A stretch of 58,084 bases of DNA from Halococcus thailandensis JCM 13552 (GTDB lineage Archaea > Halobacteriota > Halobacteria > Halobacteriales > Halococcaceae). The first letter of the stretch is position 1. Each line of letters opens with the position of its first letter. The notes below the pieces were generated by a model. The model saw only the letters and a list, made by a program, of their open reading frames with translations. It was not told the origin of the DNA and did not search any database. The stretch covers positions 110,699-168,782 of the forward strand of contig NZ_AOMF01000174.1 in NCBI RefSeq assembly GCF_000336715.1. Reading direction: 5' to 3'. A program made the position numbers and the translations under genes. Shown here piece after piece: positions 7,660 through 16,428 of this stretch.

Positions 7660-9225
7660 ATGGCAGAGACCACGACACGGCGACCGCCCAGCGAGTTCGC
7701 CGATCTACTCGGCCAGCTCCCGGCGGATGCAGGGGATCGCGAGTCGATCGCCGTCGAAGCACCCGACACCGGCGACGAGCTCGGCACGGTGCCCGCCCAC
7801 ACCGCGGCGGACGTGCGCGTGGCCACCGAACGCGCCGCCGACGCACAGGCCTCCTGGGCCGACCGCTCGTTCGACGAGCGCGCAGCCGTCGTCGAGCGCT
7901 ATCACGATCTCGTGCTCGACGAGCAAGCGGAACTGCTCGATCTCGTCCAGCGCGAGAGCGGCAAGAGCCGGCGCGCAGCCTACGAGGAGCTACTCGATAT
8001 CGCCATCACGAGCCGGTACTACGCCTATCACGGCGACGAACACATCCAGTCACGCCGGCGCGCTGGCGCGATCCCGCTGCTGACGAAGACCGTCGAACAC
8101 CACCATCCGAAGGGCGTCGTCGGCATCATCTCACCGTGGAACTACCCCCTCACGCTCGCGGTCTCGGACGCGATTCCGGCGCTGCTCGCCGGCAACGCCG
8201 TCGTGCTCAAACCCGCGAAGGAGACGCCGTTCACCGCACTGCGCGCCGTCTCGCTACTCCGCGAGGCCGGCCTTCCCGACGACGTCTTCCAGATCGTCAC
8301 TGGCCGCGGCTCGGAGATCGGTACGCCGCTCATCGAGAACTCGGACTACCTGATGTTCACGGGGAGTACGGAAACGGGTCGGACGGTCGCCGAACAAGCT
8401 GGAGCGAACCTGATCGACTGCTCGATGGAGCTCGGTGGGAAGAACCCGCTTCTCGTGTTCGACGACGCCGACCTCGGAAAAACCGTCGAGGGTGCGATCC
8501 GCGGCGCGTTCACCAACGCTGGCCAGCTCTGTATCTCGCTCGAACGGTTCTACGTCCAGTCGGGCGTCCGCGAGGCGTTCGAGCGACGGTTCGTCGATGC
8601 GGTCGACGAGCTCGAACTCGGAACGAGCCTCGATTACGAGTCCGATGTCGGATCGCTGGCCTCGGCCGACCAGCTGGAGAAGGTCGAATCCCACGTCGAG
8701 GACGCCCGTGAGAAGGGGGCGACGGTGCTCACGGGTGGCGAGGCACGGCCCGACGTCGGCCCGTATTTCTACGAACCGACAGTGCTCACCGACGTCACCG
8801 ACGAGATGACCGTGGCGAGCGAGGAGACCTTCGGCCCCGTCGTCGCCATCCACGAGTTCGACGAGGTGAGCGAGGCCATCGAACTGGCGAACGACTCCGA
8901 GCGCGGGCTGAACGCGAGCATCTGGACCGAGGATTCCGATCTCGGCCACGCGGTCGCTCGCCGGATCGAGTGTGGCACCGTCAACATCAACGAGGGCTAC
9001 GTGGCGACGTGGGCCTCGACCGACGCGCCGATGGGTGGGATGAAGGAGTCGGGGCTCGGCCGGCGACACGGCCGCGAGGGAATTCGCAAATACACCGATG
9101 CACAGACGGTGGCCGAACAGCGCCTCGCACCGATCGCCGCCCCGGCCGGCGTTCCCGAGGAGCTCTACACTGCGGGGATGACGGCCGCGATGCGCGTGCT
9201 GAAGCGGATTCCTGGGCTTCGATAG
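7660..9225 (+). CDS. NAD(P)-dependent aldehyde dehydrogenase, succinate-semialdehyde dehydrogenase-like
   Basis: A 521-residue aldehyde dehydrogenase that oxidises an aldehyde to the carboxylate. It shows the cofactor region GIISPWNYPLTL, the general base Glu in SMELGGKNP (E257), the nucleophile in AGQLCISLERFYV (C291), and the late motif EETFGPVVAIHEF. The PMGGMKESGLGRRHGREGI C-terminal motif is typical of the succinate-semialdehyde group, but the substrate is not certain. It stands alone, between a kinase gene and an unknown protein gene. Confidence 0.88.
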   Translation: MAETTTRRPPSEFADLLGQLPADAGDRESIAVEAPDTGDELGTVPAHTAADVRVATERAADAQASWADRSFDERAAVVERYHDLVLDEQAELLDLVQRESGKSRRAAYEELLDIAITSRYYAYHGDEHIQSRRRAGAIPLLTKTVEHHHPKGVVGIISPWNYPLTLAVSDAIPALLAGNAVVLKPAKETPFTALRAVSLLREAGLPDDVFQIVTGRGSEIGTPLIENSDYLMFTGSTETGRTVAEQAGANLIDCSMELGGKNPLLVFDDADLGKTVEGAIRGAFTNAGQLCISLERFYVQSGVREAFERRFVDAVDELELGTSLDYESDVGSLASADQLEKVESHVEDAREKGATVLTGGEARPDVGPYFYEPTVLTDVTDEMTVASEETFGPVVAIHEFDEVSEAIELANDSERGLNASIWTEDSDLGHAVARRIECGTVNINEGYVATWASTDAPMGGMKESGLGRRHGREGIRKYTDAQTVAEQRLAPIAAPAGVPEELYTAGMTAAMRVLKRIPGLR

Positions 9226-9309
9226 CTGGATTCATCCGACCCACTAACTCGTTGCCCGATCCAGCGAGAAACGAAACGGGCAACCCCGGAGCACGGCTAC
9301 ACGCACTCG

Positions 9310-9891
9310 ATGGCTGACGCCGACACCGAACCGTCCCGACCCGTCCAGACGGACTATCTCGAACGGGTCGCCGAGCGGCTCGAAAACTCCTACGACCTCG
9401 AACGCGATCGAGCGGTCGGGGACACGACGTGGACGCTGTACGGCCGGCTCACGCTCGAACGCGAGAAGTATTTCCTCCATCCGACGGTCTCCTACGCCCG
9501 ACACGACTCGGACGAACATCTCTTCGTTCGCTGGATCGACGCGATCGACGCCGAAACCCTCGACACGGCGATCGATCTCGGACATACTCTCGCCGACGAC
9601 TGGATCGAGGCCGACGAGCGCCACTACAGCACCGACTTCACGTTCGTCTTCGTCGCCCCGACGATCCCGGAAGCGGTCGCCGACCGCGTCGCGGGGTTCC
9701 GCGACCGAACGCTGCTCAAGTACGGCTACTACGGCCACTACGAGGTGAATCTCGTCGTCGTTGCTCCACGCTCCGAGGAACTCGCCGCGAGCGAAAAGGC
9801 CGACGTCGCCGCGGCGTTTCGGACGTGGACACCGCCCGTCACCCGCGATCGTGGTCTCTTCGGCCGGCTCGCGGACGCGATCTTCGACTGA
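9310..9891 (+). CDS. Conserved haloarchaeal protein of unknown function
   Basis: A 193-residue soluble acidic protein, not recognised beyond being haloarchaeal in style. It has no signal peptide or membrane segment. Notable stretches are TTWTLYGRLTLEREKYFLHP, the central acidic DEHLFVRWIDAIDAE and the Tyr-rich KYGYYGHYEVNLVVV strand. The alternating pattern suggests an alpha/beta fold. It converges with cstA across 26 bases. The codon use and composition match its neighbours, so it is very probably a real gene. Confidence 0.7.
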   Translation: MADADTEPSRPVQTDYLERVAERLENSYDLERDRAVGDTTWTLYGRLTLEREKYFLHPTVSYARHDSDEHLFVRWIDAIDAETLDTAIDLGHTLADDWIEADERHYSTDFTFVFVAPTIPEAVADRVAGFRDRTLLKYGYYGHYEVNLVVVAPRSEELAASEKADVAAAFRTWTPPVTRDRGLFGRLADAIFD

Positions 9892-9917
9892 TCGATCGAT
9901 AGCGAAAAACGGATCGA

Positions 9918-11645
9918 CTACTGGTCGGTGCCGCCGTCGGCAGCGGTGACGTTCTGCCCGCGGACGTCCCGGATGTTGCCGAGACCCTGCCGGAACAGCG
10001 CCATCGCGAGCACGAGGAGGATCGTCCCGATGACGATCTGGAGGCCGAGCGACCACGCTGCCGTCTCCGCGTTGCCGAGGATCAGCCCCTGATAGAGGTT
10101 CTGATAGAACTCGAGATAGACGAGCGCACAGACCGTCACGACCGACATCAACACCATCGGCACCCCGGTCGAGACGAGCTGTTTGCTATCGTCCCAGTTC
10201 GCCAGCCAGACCGTCGCGGTGAGCAGCGCAAGCGCGGCGAGTAGCTGGTTCGCACTGCCGAAGAGCTGCCAGAGCGGCGTCCACGTGCCTGACGCGATCA
10301 GAACGTAGGCGACCGCACACTGGACAGCGCTGTTGGCGTAGCGGTTCGAAGCCACCTCCTGGGTCGTCGTTTCGGGCGTGCCGACGATTTCCTCGAAGAG
10401 ATAGCGGCCGAGCCGGAGCGCGGTGTCGGTCGAAGTGAGCAGGAAACTCACCATCACGAGCGCCATGAACGGTGCGCCGAAGCTCGCCGGGATCCCGAGG
10501 CTACTCAGGATCACGCCACCGCCACCCGCGAACTTCGGGAGCGCGAGCCCGACGCCGCCGGTCGCGTCGGCCGCGGTGACGCCCACGACCGCGACCGCCG
10601 ACAGCGCGACGGTGGCGAGCAGTCCCTCACCGAGCATCCCGCCGTAGCCGATCAGGCGGGCGTCGGTTTCCTTGTTCAACTGTTTCGCGGTCGTCCCCGA
10701 CGAGACGAGCGCGTGAAAGCCGCTGATGGTTCCACAGGCGATCGTGACGAACAGCATCGGGAACAGCGGGCTGGACGCCCCGAGCGTGCTGTTGCCGCCG
10801 AAGCCGGTGAACGCGGGGATGTTCGTCACGAGCGCTTCGTTCGCGCTGCCGAGCACCGTGCCGACGATGATCGCGACCAGCGCGCCGCCGACGCCGGCGT
10901 ACAGCAGGAACGACGAGAGGTAGTCACGCGGTTGCAGTAGCGTCCAGACGGGCAGCACGCTCGCGATGAACGAGTAGACCAGAACGATCGGGATCCACTG
11001 GGTCTGTGTAAGCTGAATCGGAAAGCGGAGTCCGACGAAGACGCTGGCGAACGTCAGCGCCACGAACAGCACGGTGCCGGGGACGAAGGGGAGATCGAAC
11101 TGGTAGAGATAGACGCCGAAGACGAGCGCGAGCGCGATGTAGAGCATGCTCGCGGTCGCGGCGCTCGGATACTCCTGAAACACCAGTCCGACGACGTAGG
11201 CGAACACGGCGACGACGAGGATGATCGTGAGGAAGGCGAACCAGAGCAGGAGATCCTTGCTCTCCTCGCCGACGTACTCGCCGATGATCGAGCCGATCGA
11301 GCGGCCCTCGTGGCGGAGACTGCCCGAGAGCGAGACGAAGTCGTGGACCGCGCCCATCAGTGGGTTGCCGATGGCGATCCAGAGAACGGCCGGCAGCCAG
11401 CCCCAGAGGAGGCCTGCGGTGATCGGGCCGACGATCGGTGCGCCGCCTGCAATACTCGAGAAGTGATGACCGAGGAGGACGGGTTTCTTCGCCGGAACGT
11501 ACTCCTGTCCGTCCTCGTACTTGTGTGCCGGTGTCTCGGCGTCCTCGTCGAGCCCAATAAATTGGGCGAGATAGCGTGAATAGCCGATATAGCCCACGCT
11601 GAACAGGACGAGTACGCCGACGACCAATCCGATGAGTGCAACCAT
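9918..11645 (-). CDS. cstA: Carbon starvation protein CstA-type peptide transporter
   Basis: A 575-residue polytopic membrane protein. The N-terminal helix is MVALIGLVVGVLVLFSVGY. It is followed by the family hallmarks PAHKYEDGQEYVP, LLGHHFSSIAGGAPIVGP and HDFVSLSGSLRHEGRSI, then a long series of hydrophobic helices with SGFHALVSSGTTAKQL in the middle. CstA proteins import peptides or pyruvate during carbon shortage. The ATG at 11645 is preferred to a GTG at 11660, because a TATA-like box lies about 30 bases before the ATG but only 15 before the GTG. Confidence 0.93.
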   Translation of the reverse strand: MVALIGLVVGVLVLFSVGYIGYSRYLAQFIGLDEDAETPAHKYEDGQEYVPAKKPVLLGHHFSSIAGGAPIVGPITAGLLWGWLPAVLWIAIGNPLMGAVHDFVSLSGSLRHEGRSIGSIIGEYVGEESKDLLLWFAFLTIILVVAVFAYVVGLVFQEYPSAATASMLYIALALVFGVYLYQFDLPFVPGTVLFVALTFASVFVGLRFPIQLTQTQWIPIVLVYSFIASVLPVWTLLQPRDYLSSFLLYAGVGGALVAIIVGTVLGSANEALVTNIPAFTGFGGNSTLGASSPLFPMLFVTIACGTISGFHALVSSGTTAKQLNKETDARLIGYGGMLGEGLLATVALSAVAVVGVTAADATGGVGLALPKFAGGGGVILSSLGIPASFGAPFMALVMVSFLLTSTDTALRLGRYLFEEIVGTPETTTQEVASNRYANSAVQCAVAYVLIASGTWTPLWQLFGSANQLLAALALLTATVWLANWDDSKQLVSTGVPMVLMSVVTVCALVYLEFYQNLYQGLILGNAETAAWSLGLQIVIGTILLVLAMALFRQGLGNIRDVRGQNVTAADGGTDQ

Positions 11646-11673
11646 ATGTGCACGGTACACTACTCAACTTTCA

Positions 11674-11680
11674 TGATAAG
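11674..11680 (-). promoter_or_regulatory. TATA-like box of cstA
   Basis: On the minus strand CTTATCA lies 29-35 bases before the ATG at 11645, supporting that start codon in a leaderless transcript. Confidence 0.4.
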
Positions 11681-11860
11681 GGTTTCCATACACTGTTCGA
11701 TAGTATAGTGTGTGACAGTGCACAACTCTCTATCCGGGGTCGGGTCCGAACGTGGTCTCGCGAACGTCGTTCGACCGTCCGTCTGTACTGACGTCGTCAA
11801 CGACCGCATGCTGCTCGATCGTGTCCTGCTGGTGGGTGACACACTCCGACAGCGCGACGT

Positions 11861-11867
11861 TTTTGTA
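11861..11867 (+). promoter_or_regulatory. TATA-like box of the second aldehyde dehydrogenase
   Basis: TTTTGTA lies 26-32 bases before the ATG at 11893, in the 247-base spacer shared with the divergent cstA promoter. No convincing small gene is present in that spacer. Confidence 0.45.
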
Positions 11868-11892
11868 CCCGGCGGTCGCAATTCTTGCCGAG

Positions 11893-13425
11893 ATGAGTCA
11901 ACAGCTCAGCGAGCCGTCCCAACACTACGTCGACGGCGAATGGATCGACGGCGACGGCGCAGAGACTTTCGAGAGCACCAATCCCGCGACGGGCGAGAGC
12001 CTCGGCGAGTTCCAGCGCGGCACGGACGCGGACGTCGACCGTGCGCTCGCGGCCGCCGACGACGCCTTCGAGGAGTGGGCCGGGCTCTCCTACACAGACC
12101 GCGCGGAGTATCTCTGGGAGATCTACCACGAGCTCAAGGAGCGCCACGAGGAGCTCGGCGAGATCGTCTCCAAGGAGTGTGGCAAGGAGATCTCCGAGGG
12201 GAAAGCCGACGTCAACGAGGCGTGGGACATGGTCGAGTGGGCCGCCGGCGACGCCCGCCACCCCCACGGTGACGTCGTTCCCTCGGAAATCGCCGGCAAG
12301 GACGCCTACATGCGCCGCAAACCCCGCGGCGTGATCGGCTGTATCACGCCGTGGAACTTCCCGGTCGCCATTCCCTTCTGGCACATGGCCGTCTCGCTGG
12401 TCGAGGGGAACACTGTCGTCTGGAAACCAGCCGAACAGACACCGTGGTGTGGCCAGGTCATCGCCGAGATGTTCGCGGAGACCGGCATCCCCGACGGCGT
12501 GTTCAACATGGTGCAGGGCTACGGCGACGCCGGCGAGGCGATCGTCGACGACGACCGCGTTCAGACCGTGCTGTTCACCGGGTCGGCCGAGGTCGGCCAC
12601 GAGATCAGTGGGAAAGTCGGCGGCGAGGCGGGCAAGCTCGCAGCCTGCGAGATGGGCGGGAAGAACGGCATCGTGATCACCGACGAGGCCGACATGGAGA
12701 CGGCCGTCCACTCGGCGGTGATGAGCTCGTTCAAGACGACGGGCCAGCGCTGTGTCTCCTCCGAGCGGATCATCGTCCACGAGGATATCTACGACGAGTT
12801 CAAGGAGCAGTTCGTCGACATCGCCGAGGACGTCGCCGTCGGCGACCCTCTGGACGAGAACACGTTCATGGGGCCGCTCATCGAGGACGAACACAAGGAC
12901 AAAGTCACCGACTACAACGACCTCGCCTACGACGAGGACGTCGACGTGCTCGTCGATCGCACGGAACTCGACGAGAGCGAGATCCCTGAGGGCCACGAGG
13001 ACGGCGTCTGGGTCGGCCCGTTCGTCTACGAGGCCGATCCCGAGGCCGACCTCCGCGTCACTCACGAAGAAGTGTTCGGCCCGCACGTCGCGCTCATGCC
13101 CTACTCGGGCGACATCGAGAAAGCGGTCGAGATCCACAACGACACCGAGTACGGGCTCGCCGGAGCCATCATCTCCGAGAACTACCACGAGATCAACTAC
13201 TTCCGCGACAACGCCGAGATCGGGCTCGCCTACGGCAATCTCCCGTGTATCGGCGCGGAGATCCAACTCCCGTTCGGCGGCGTGAAGAAGTCGGGCAACG
13301 GCTACCCGAGCGCGCGCGAGATCATCGAGGCCGTCACCGAGCGTACCGCCTGGACGCTCAACAACGCCGAGGGGATCCAGATGGCACAGGGTCTCTCGGC
13401 CGACATCACGACGAAGGACGACTGA
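11893..13425 (+). CDS. Aldehyde dehydrogenase (P5C/semialdehyde dehydrogenase-like)
   Basis: A 510-residue aldehyde dehydrogenase. It has the N-terminal YVDGEWIDGDGAETFES and TNPATGESLG, the cofactor motif CITPWNFPVAIP, the general base in ACEMGGKNG (E253), the nucleophile in TTGQRCVSSERI (C287), EEVFGPHVALMPY, and PFGGVKKSGNGYPSARE near the end. Members of this subgroup oxidise amino-acid-derived semialdehydes such as glutamate or aminoadipate semialdehyde; the substrate here is inferred only loosely. The ATG at 11893 has the full family N-terminus and a TATA-like box about 28 bases upstream. It shares only general family features with the other aldehyde dehydrogenase nearby. Confidence 0.88.
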   Translation: MSQQLSEPSQHYVDGEWIDGDGAETFESTNPATGESLGEFQRGTDADVDRALAAADDAFEEWAGLSYTDRAEYLWEIYHELKERHEELGEIVSKECGKEISEGKADVNEAWDMVEWAAGDARHPHGDVVPSEIAGKDAYMRRKPRGVIGCITPWNFPVAIPFWHMAVSLVEGNTVVWKPAEQTPWCGQVIAEMFAETGIPDGVFNMVQGYGDAGEAIVDDDRVQTVLFTGSAEVGHEISGKVGGEAGKLAACEMGGKNGIVITDEADMETAVHSAVMSSFKTTGQRCVSSERIIVHEDIYDEFKEQFVDIAEDVAVGDPLDENTFMGPLIEDEHKDKVTDYNDLAYDEDVDVLVDRTELDESEIPEGHEDGVWVGPFVYEADPEADLRVTHEEVFGPHVALMPYSGDIEKAVEIHNDTEYGLAGAIISENYHEINYFRDNAEIGLAYGNLPCIGAEIQLPFGGVKKSGNGYPSAREIIEAVTERTAWTLNNAEGIQMAQGLSADITTKDD

Positions 13426-13446
13426 GACAGCGGTTCGATTTTTTCG

Positions 13447-14337
13447 TCAGTCGGCAGTGTCCGCGGCTGCATCGAGTGCGGCGATATCGTCTCCGTCCTC
13501 GACGAGTCGGCCGTGGCACTCCGCCGGCGGGCCGATCCATGCATCCAGCTCCAGCGCGCGCTCGATGAGCCGTCGGTAGAGCGTCCGGTAGCCCGGGAAG
13601 TCGTCGCTCAGATAGCGCGGATGCCAGAGTACGGTCATCACCGCGTCGTTCGCGGCGGCCTCCGTGAGTAGTCGTTCGCAGGCTTCCCAGGCCCCGTCGG
13701 CGCTGTCGTGCTGTTCGAACAACGCGACCTCCATCAGTGTCAGCGGAAAGACGGTAAAATCGTCGCCGAACGGGTGGATGGGGTCGTAGCCGTGGGTGAA
13801 CCCGTACTCGGTGCTCGATCCGAGCGAACTGTCGTAGGAGAGCCCGATCGTCCGGTGGTGGTCCCACGTCGCGGGCACACGGTTGAGGAAGTGCTGACGG
13901 CCCCCTTTCACCGGGTGGCCAAGCACACGTTCGACCATCTCCTTCTCCGTCACGAGGCGCTCGCGGTCATCGTAGGAGTCGTAGGAGCCGTGGAGACCCA
14001 CCTCCCAGCCGCCCGCGTCGAGCTCCTCGATGACCCTCGCCATTCGCGGAGCCGACACGTCGTAGCGCCCGAGATGTTCGATCCAGTAGCGCGGGCGCAG
14101 CCATTTCCCGAGGGAACGGTTTCGCAGCCCGCGCTCGGAGAGGAAGTAGAACGCCGAGCGCACGCCGAACTCGTCCTCGAGTTCCATCAGCGAGTCGAAC
14201 TGCCAGTAGGGGTTGATCTGGGGTGCGAGCCCTGCGAGTCGCGAGGGATCGCGCTCGACCAGCGCGTCAGAAATCGCCTGATAGCTCTTGTACGGCCGGT
14301 CGACGTCGTGGGTGAGACAGAGTGCGAACTCAGCCAT
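13447..14337 (-). CDS. Polysaccharide deacetylase (NodB-like) family protein
   Basis: A 296-residue protein with the NodB-type metal motif LTHDVDRP near the N-terminus (Asp-Asp pair), the His region WEVGLHGSYDSYDD, and HPVKGGRQHFLNR and VLWHPRYLS later in the fold. It has no signal peptide, so it should act in the cytoplasm, perhaps on nucleotide- or lipid-linked sugars. It is the last gene of the overlapping seven-gene minus-strand operon; its first eight bases overlap the end of the 2-epimerase gene. A role in trimming an N-acetyl group from the diacetamido sugar or glycan made by this operon is inference. Confidence 0.78.
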   Translation of the reverse strand: MAEFALCLTHDVDRPYKSYQAISDALVERDPSRLAGLAPQINPYWQFDSLMELEDEFGVRSAFYFLSERGLRNRSLGKWLRPRYWIEHLGRYDVSAPRMARVIEELDAGGWEVGLHGSYDSYDDRERLVTEKEMVERVLGHPVKGGRQHFLNRVPATWDHHRTIGLSYDSSLGSSTEYGFTHGYDPIHPFGDDFTVFPLTLMEVALFEQHDSADGAWEACERLLTEAAANDAVMTVLWHPRYLSDDFPGYRTLYRRLIERALELDAWIGPPAECHGRLVEDGDDIAALDAAADTAD

Positions 14338-15394
14338 CGGTCTCTTCGAGCAGCGCGACCATCCGTTCGGCGGCGTCGCCGTCGCCGTAGAGTTCGGGCT
14401 TTTCCGGCAGCGTGATCTCCCGGTGGAGTTCGCGCTCGATCGCCGCCTCGTCTGCTCCCACCAGCGTGTTCCAGCCGGCGTCGACGGTCTCGACCCACTC
14501 GGTCTCCTCGCGCAGGGTCACACAGGGCGTATCGAGGAAGAACGCCTCCTTCTGCACGCCGCCGGAGTCGGTGGCGACGCGCTCGGCCCCGTCGAGCAGG
14601 CGGACGAAGTCGAGATAGCCCTGCGGTTCGATCACCGTCAACTGCTGCTCGACCGTCTCGCGGAGCCCGTAGGTCTCGAGGCAGTCGGCCGTCCGCGGAT
14701 GGATCGGGAGGACCACCTCACGATCGGCCGCGCCGAGCGCGCGCATGATCGCCGCGAGGCGCTCACGATCGTCGGTGTTGCCGGCGCGGTGGACGGTCGC
14801 GAGGACGTACTCGCCGGCGGTGAGGTCGTGGTCGTCGAGCACCGTCGAGTGATCGGCCGCGCGGGTGCGCGCCCAGAGGATGGCGTCGTACATCACGTCG
14901 CCGGTCAGATGGACGTTCTCGATCCCCTCCGTTTCGAGGTTCGTGACGCCGCGCTCGGTCGGCGCGAACAGGAGGTCGGAGACGTGATCGGTGAGGATGC
15001 GGTTGGTCTCCTCGGGCATCGCGTCGTTGTGACTCCGCAGGCCGGCCTCGACGTGGGCGAGGGGAGCGTCGGTCTTGGCGGTCACGAGCGCACCCGCGAG
15101 CGTGGAGTTGGTGTCGCCGTAGACGACGATCGCGTCGGGCTCCTCGCGCTCGACGAGTTCGCCGAAGCGCGTCACCATCTCGCCGGTCTGCTGGCCGTGC
15201 GTGCCGGAGCCGACGCCGAGATTGTACTCGGGTGTCGGAATGGCGAGCTCCTCGAAGAACACCTCCGACATCGCCTCGCTGTAGTGTTGGCCGGTGTGGA
15301 CGAGCACCTCCTCGTGGCGATCGGCGAGTGCACGCGAGACGGGGAAGGCTTTGATGAACTGTGGGCGCGCGCCGACGAGCGAGACGACCTTCAT
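14330..15394 (-). CDS. wecB: UDP-N-acetylglucosamine 2-epimerase (non-hydrolysing)
   Basis: A 354-residue GT-B-fold epimerase interconverting the GlcNAc and ManNAc configuration of UDP-sugars. Hallmarks are GARPQFIKAFPVSRAL at the start, TGQHYSEAMSEVFF, VYGDTNSTLAGAL, HVEAGLRSHNDAMPEETNR, HPRT and DSGGVQKEAFFLDTPCVTLREETEW. In this operon it could act like WbpI, epimerising UDP-2,3-diacetamido-glucuronate to the manno form, rather than like WecB on UDP-GlcNAc; sequence alone does not separate the two. The ATG at 15394 overlaps the upstream glycosyltransferase stop by four bases. Confidence 0.92.
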   Translation of the reverse strand: MKVVSLVGARPQFIKAFPVSRALADRHEEVLVHTGQHYSEAMSEVFFEELAIPTPEYNLGVGSGTHGQQTGEMVTRFGELVEREEPDAIVVYGDTNSTLAGALVTAKTDAPLAHVEAGLRSHNDAMPEETNRILTDHVSDLLFAPTERGVTNLETEGIENVHLTGDVMYDAILWARTRAADHSTVLDDHDLTAGEYVLATVHRAGNTDDRERLAAIMRALGAADREVVLPIHPRTADCLETYGLRETVEQQLTVIEPQGYLDFVRLLDGAERVATDSGGVQKEAFFLDTPCVTLREETEWVETVDAGWNTLVGADEAAIERELHREITLPEKPELYGDGDAAERMVALLEETDG

Positions 15395-16428
15395 CGTCCC
15401 TCCCGGTCGGCATGGCCCGTTCCCTCGTACTGTGGCACGCGCAGCCCCTCGTTCGTCTCCAGATCGTAGGCCATTCCGACCGCGATCGCGATCACGCCGA
15501 CGATGAGCAACAGCAGGGAGAGCGCGCCCTGGACGAACCCCACTCCGCTGTCGATCAGCGTCCCGAGCGTGAACAGTCCGCCGAGCGCGCCCACGATCGT
15601 ACTGGCGATGCCGGCCGAATAGAGCAGGATGAGCGGGTGGAAATCGTGGATCACGTAGCGGGCCACCAGTCGGCGGACGAAGTTCCGCGCGAGCAGCACC
15701 GAGAGCCGCGGCACGAACGACGAGTAGCGAATCCCGCTCTGTTCCTCGCCGTAGACCGCCGGGTGGGAGACGTCGGCAACGCGACACTGATGGATGTTGA
15801 GCGTCGTGAGCATGTCGTTCAGAAAGCCGTAATCGTCGTACAGACCGTCGATGTCGATGCGCGCGAGCGCGTCGCCCGAGATCGCCGTAAAGCCGTTCTG
15901 TGGATCGCTCATCCCCCAGTAGCCGCTCGAAATCTTGGTGAGGTAGGTGAGCAACGAGTTACCGAAAAACCGCCAGTTCGACATCTGCTTGCGGTCGCGG
16001 TGGAGCAGGCGCGTCCCCTTCGCGTAGTCGGCCCAGCCCTCCGCGACCGGCTCGACGATGCGCGCGAGCATGTCGGGGTTCATCTGTCCGTCGGCGTCCA
16101 TCACCGCCACGACGTCGATATCGTCGTCGAGGGCGTGGCGATAGCCGGTCTTGGTTGCCCCGCCGCGGCCGTGGTTGGTCTCGTGATGGATCGGCTCGAC
16201 GACACCCTCGAAGGTCGCGCCGCCGTCGGCGAGCGTCGTCGTCTCTCGACGGTTGCGGTTGGCGCGCTCGGCGTGGCGTTGGATCTCCGCCCAGGTGTCG
16301 TCGGTCGAGCAGTCGTCGACGGCGTAGACGCGATCGACGTACGCCGGCAGGGTCTCGATGACCCGCCCGACGAACGCCTCCTCGTTGTGAGCTGGTATGA
16401 CCACGCCCACGCGCTTGTCGTTATACAT
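15391..16428 (-). CDS. Glycosyltransferase family 2 with C-terminal membrane anchor
   Basis: A 345-residue GT-A glycosyltransferase. It has VGVVIPAHNEEAFV, VDDCSTDDTW, NHGRGGATKTGYRHA, the VVAVMDADGQMNP Asp-x-Asp site and DPQNGFTAISGDAL. Two predicted helices follow, HPLILLYSAGIASTIVGALG and GALSLLLLIVGVIAIAVG. The layout resembles dolichol-phosphate sugar synthases and AglJ-type enzymes that charge a dolichol carrier at the cytoplasmic face. It lies between the dehydrogenase and epimerase genes of the UDP-diacetamido sugar operon, overlapping both (8 and 4 bases). Transfer of the sugar made by this operon to dolichol phosphate is the natural inference. Confidence 0.88.
   Translation of the reverse strand: MYNDKRVGVVIPAHNEEAFVGRVIETLPAYVDRVYAVDDCSTDDTWAEIQRHAERANRNRRETTTLADGGATFEGVVEPIHHETNHGRGGATKTGYRHALDDDIDVVAVMDADGQMNPDMLARIVEPVAEGWADYAKGTRLLHRDRKQMSNWRFFGNSLLTYLTKISSGYWGMSDPQNGFTAISGDALARIDIDGLYDDYGFLNDMLTTLNIHQCRVADVSHPAVYGEEQSGIRYSSFVPRLSVLLARNFVRRLVARYVIHDFHPLILLYSAGIASTIVGALGGLFTLGTLIDSGVGFVQGALSLLLLIVGVIAIAVGMAYDLETNEGLRVPQYEGTGHADREGR

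Noticed and set aside
9226-9309. tRNA or small RNA gene between the aldehyde dehydrogenase and the next gene
   Set aside because: The 84-base spacer shows no cloverleaf pattern or paired arms that I can see, and its composition matches ordinary intergenic DNA.
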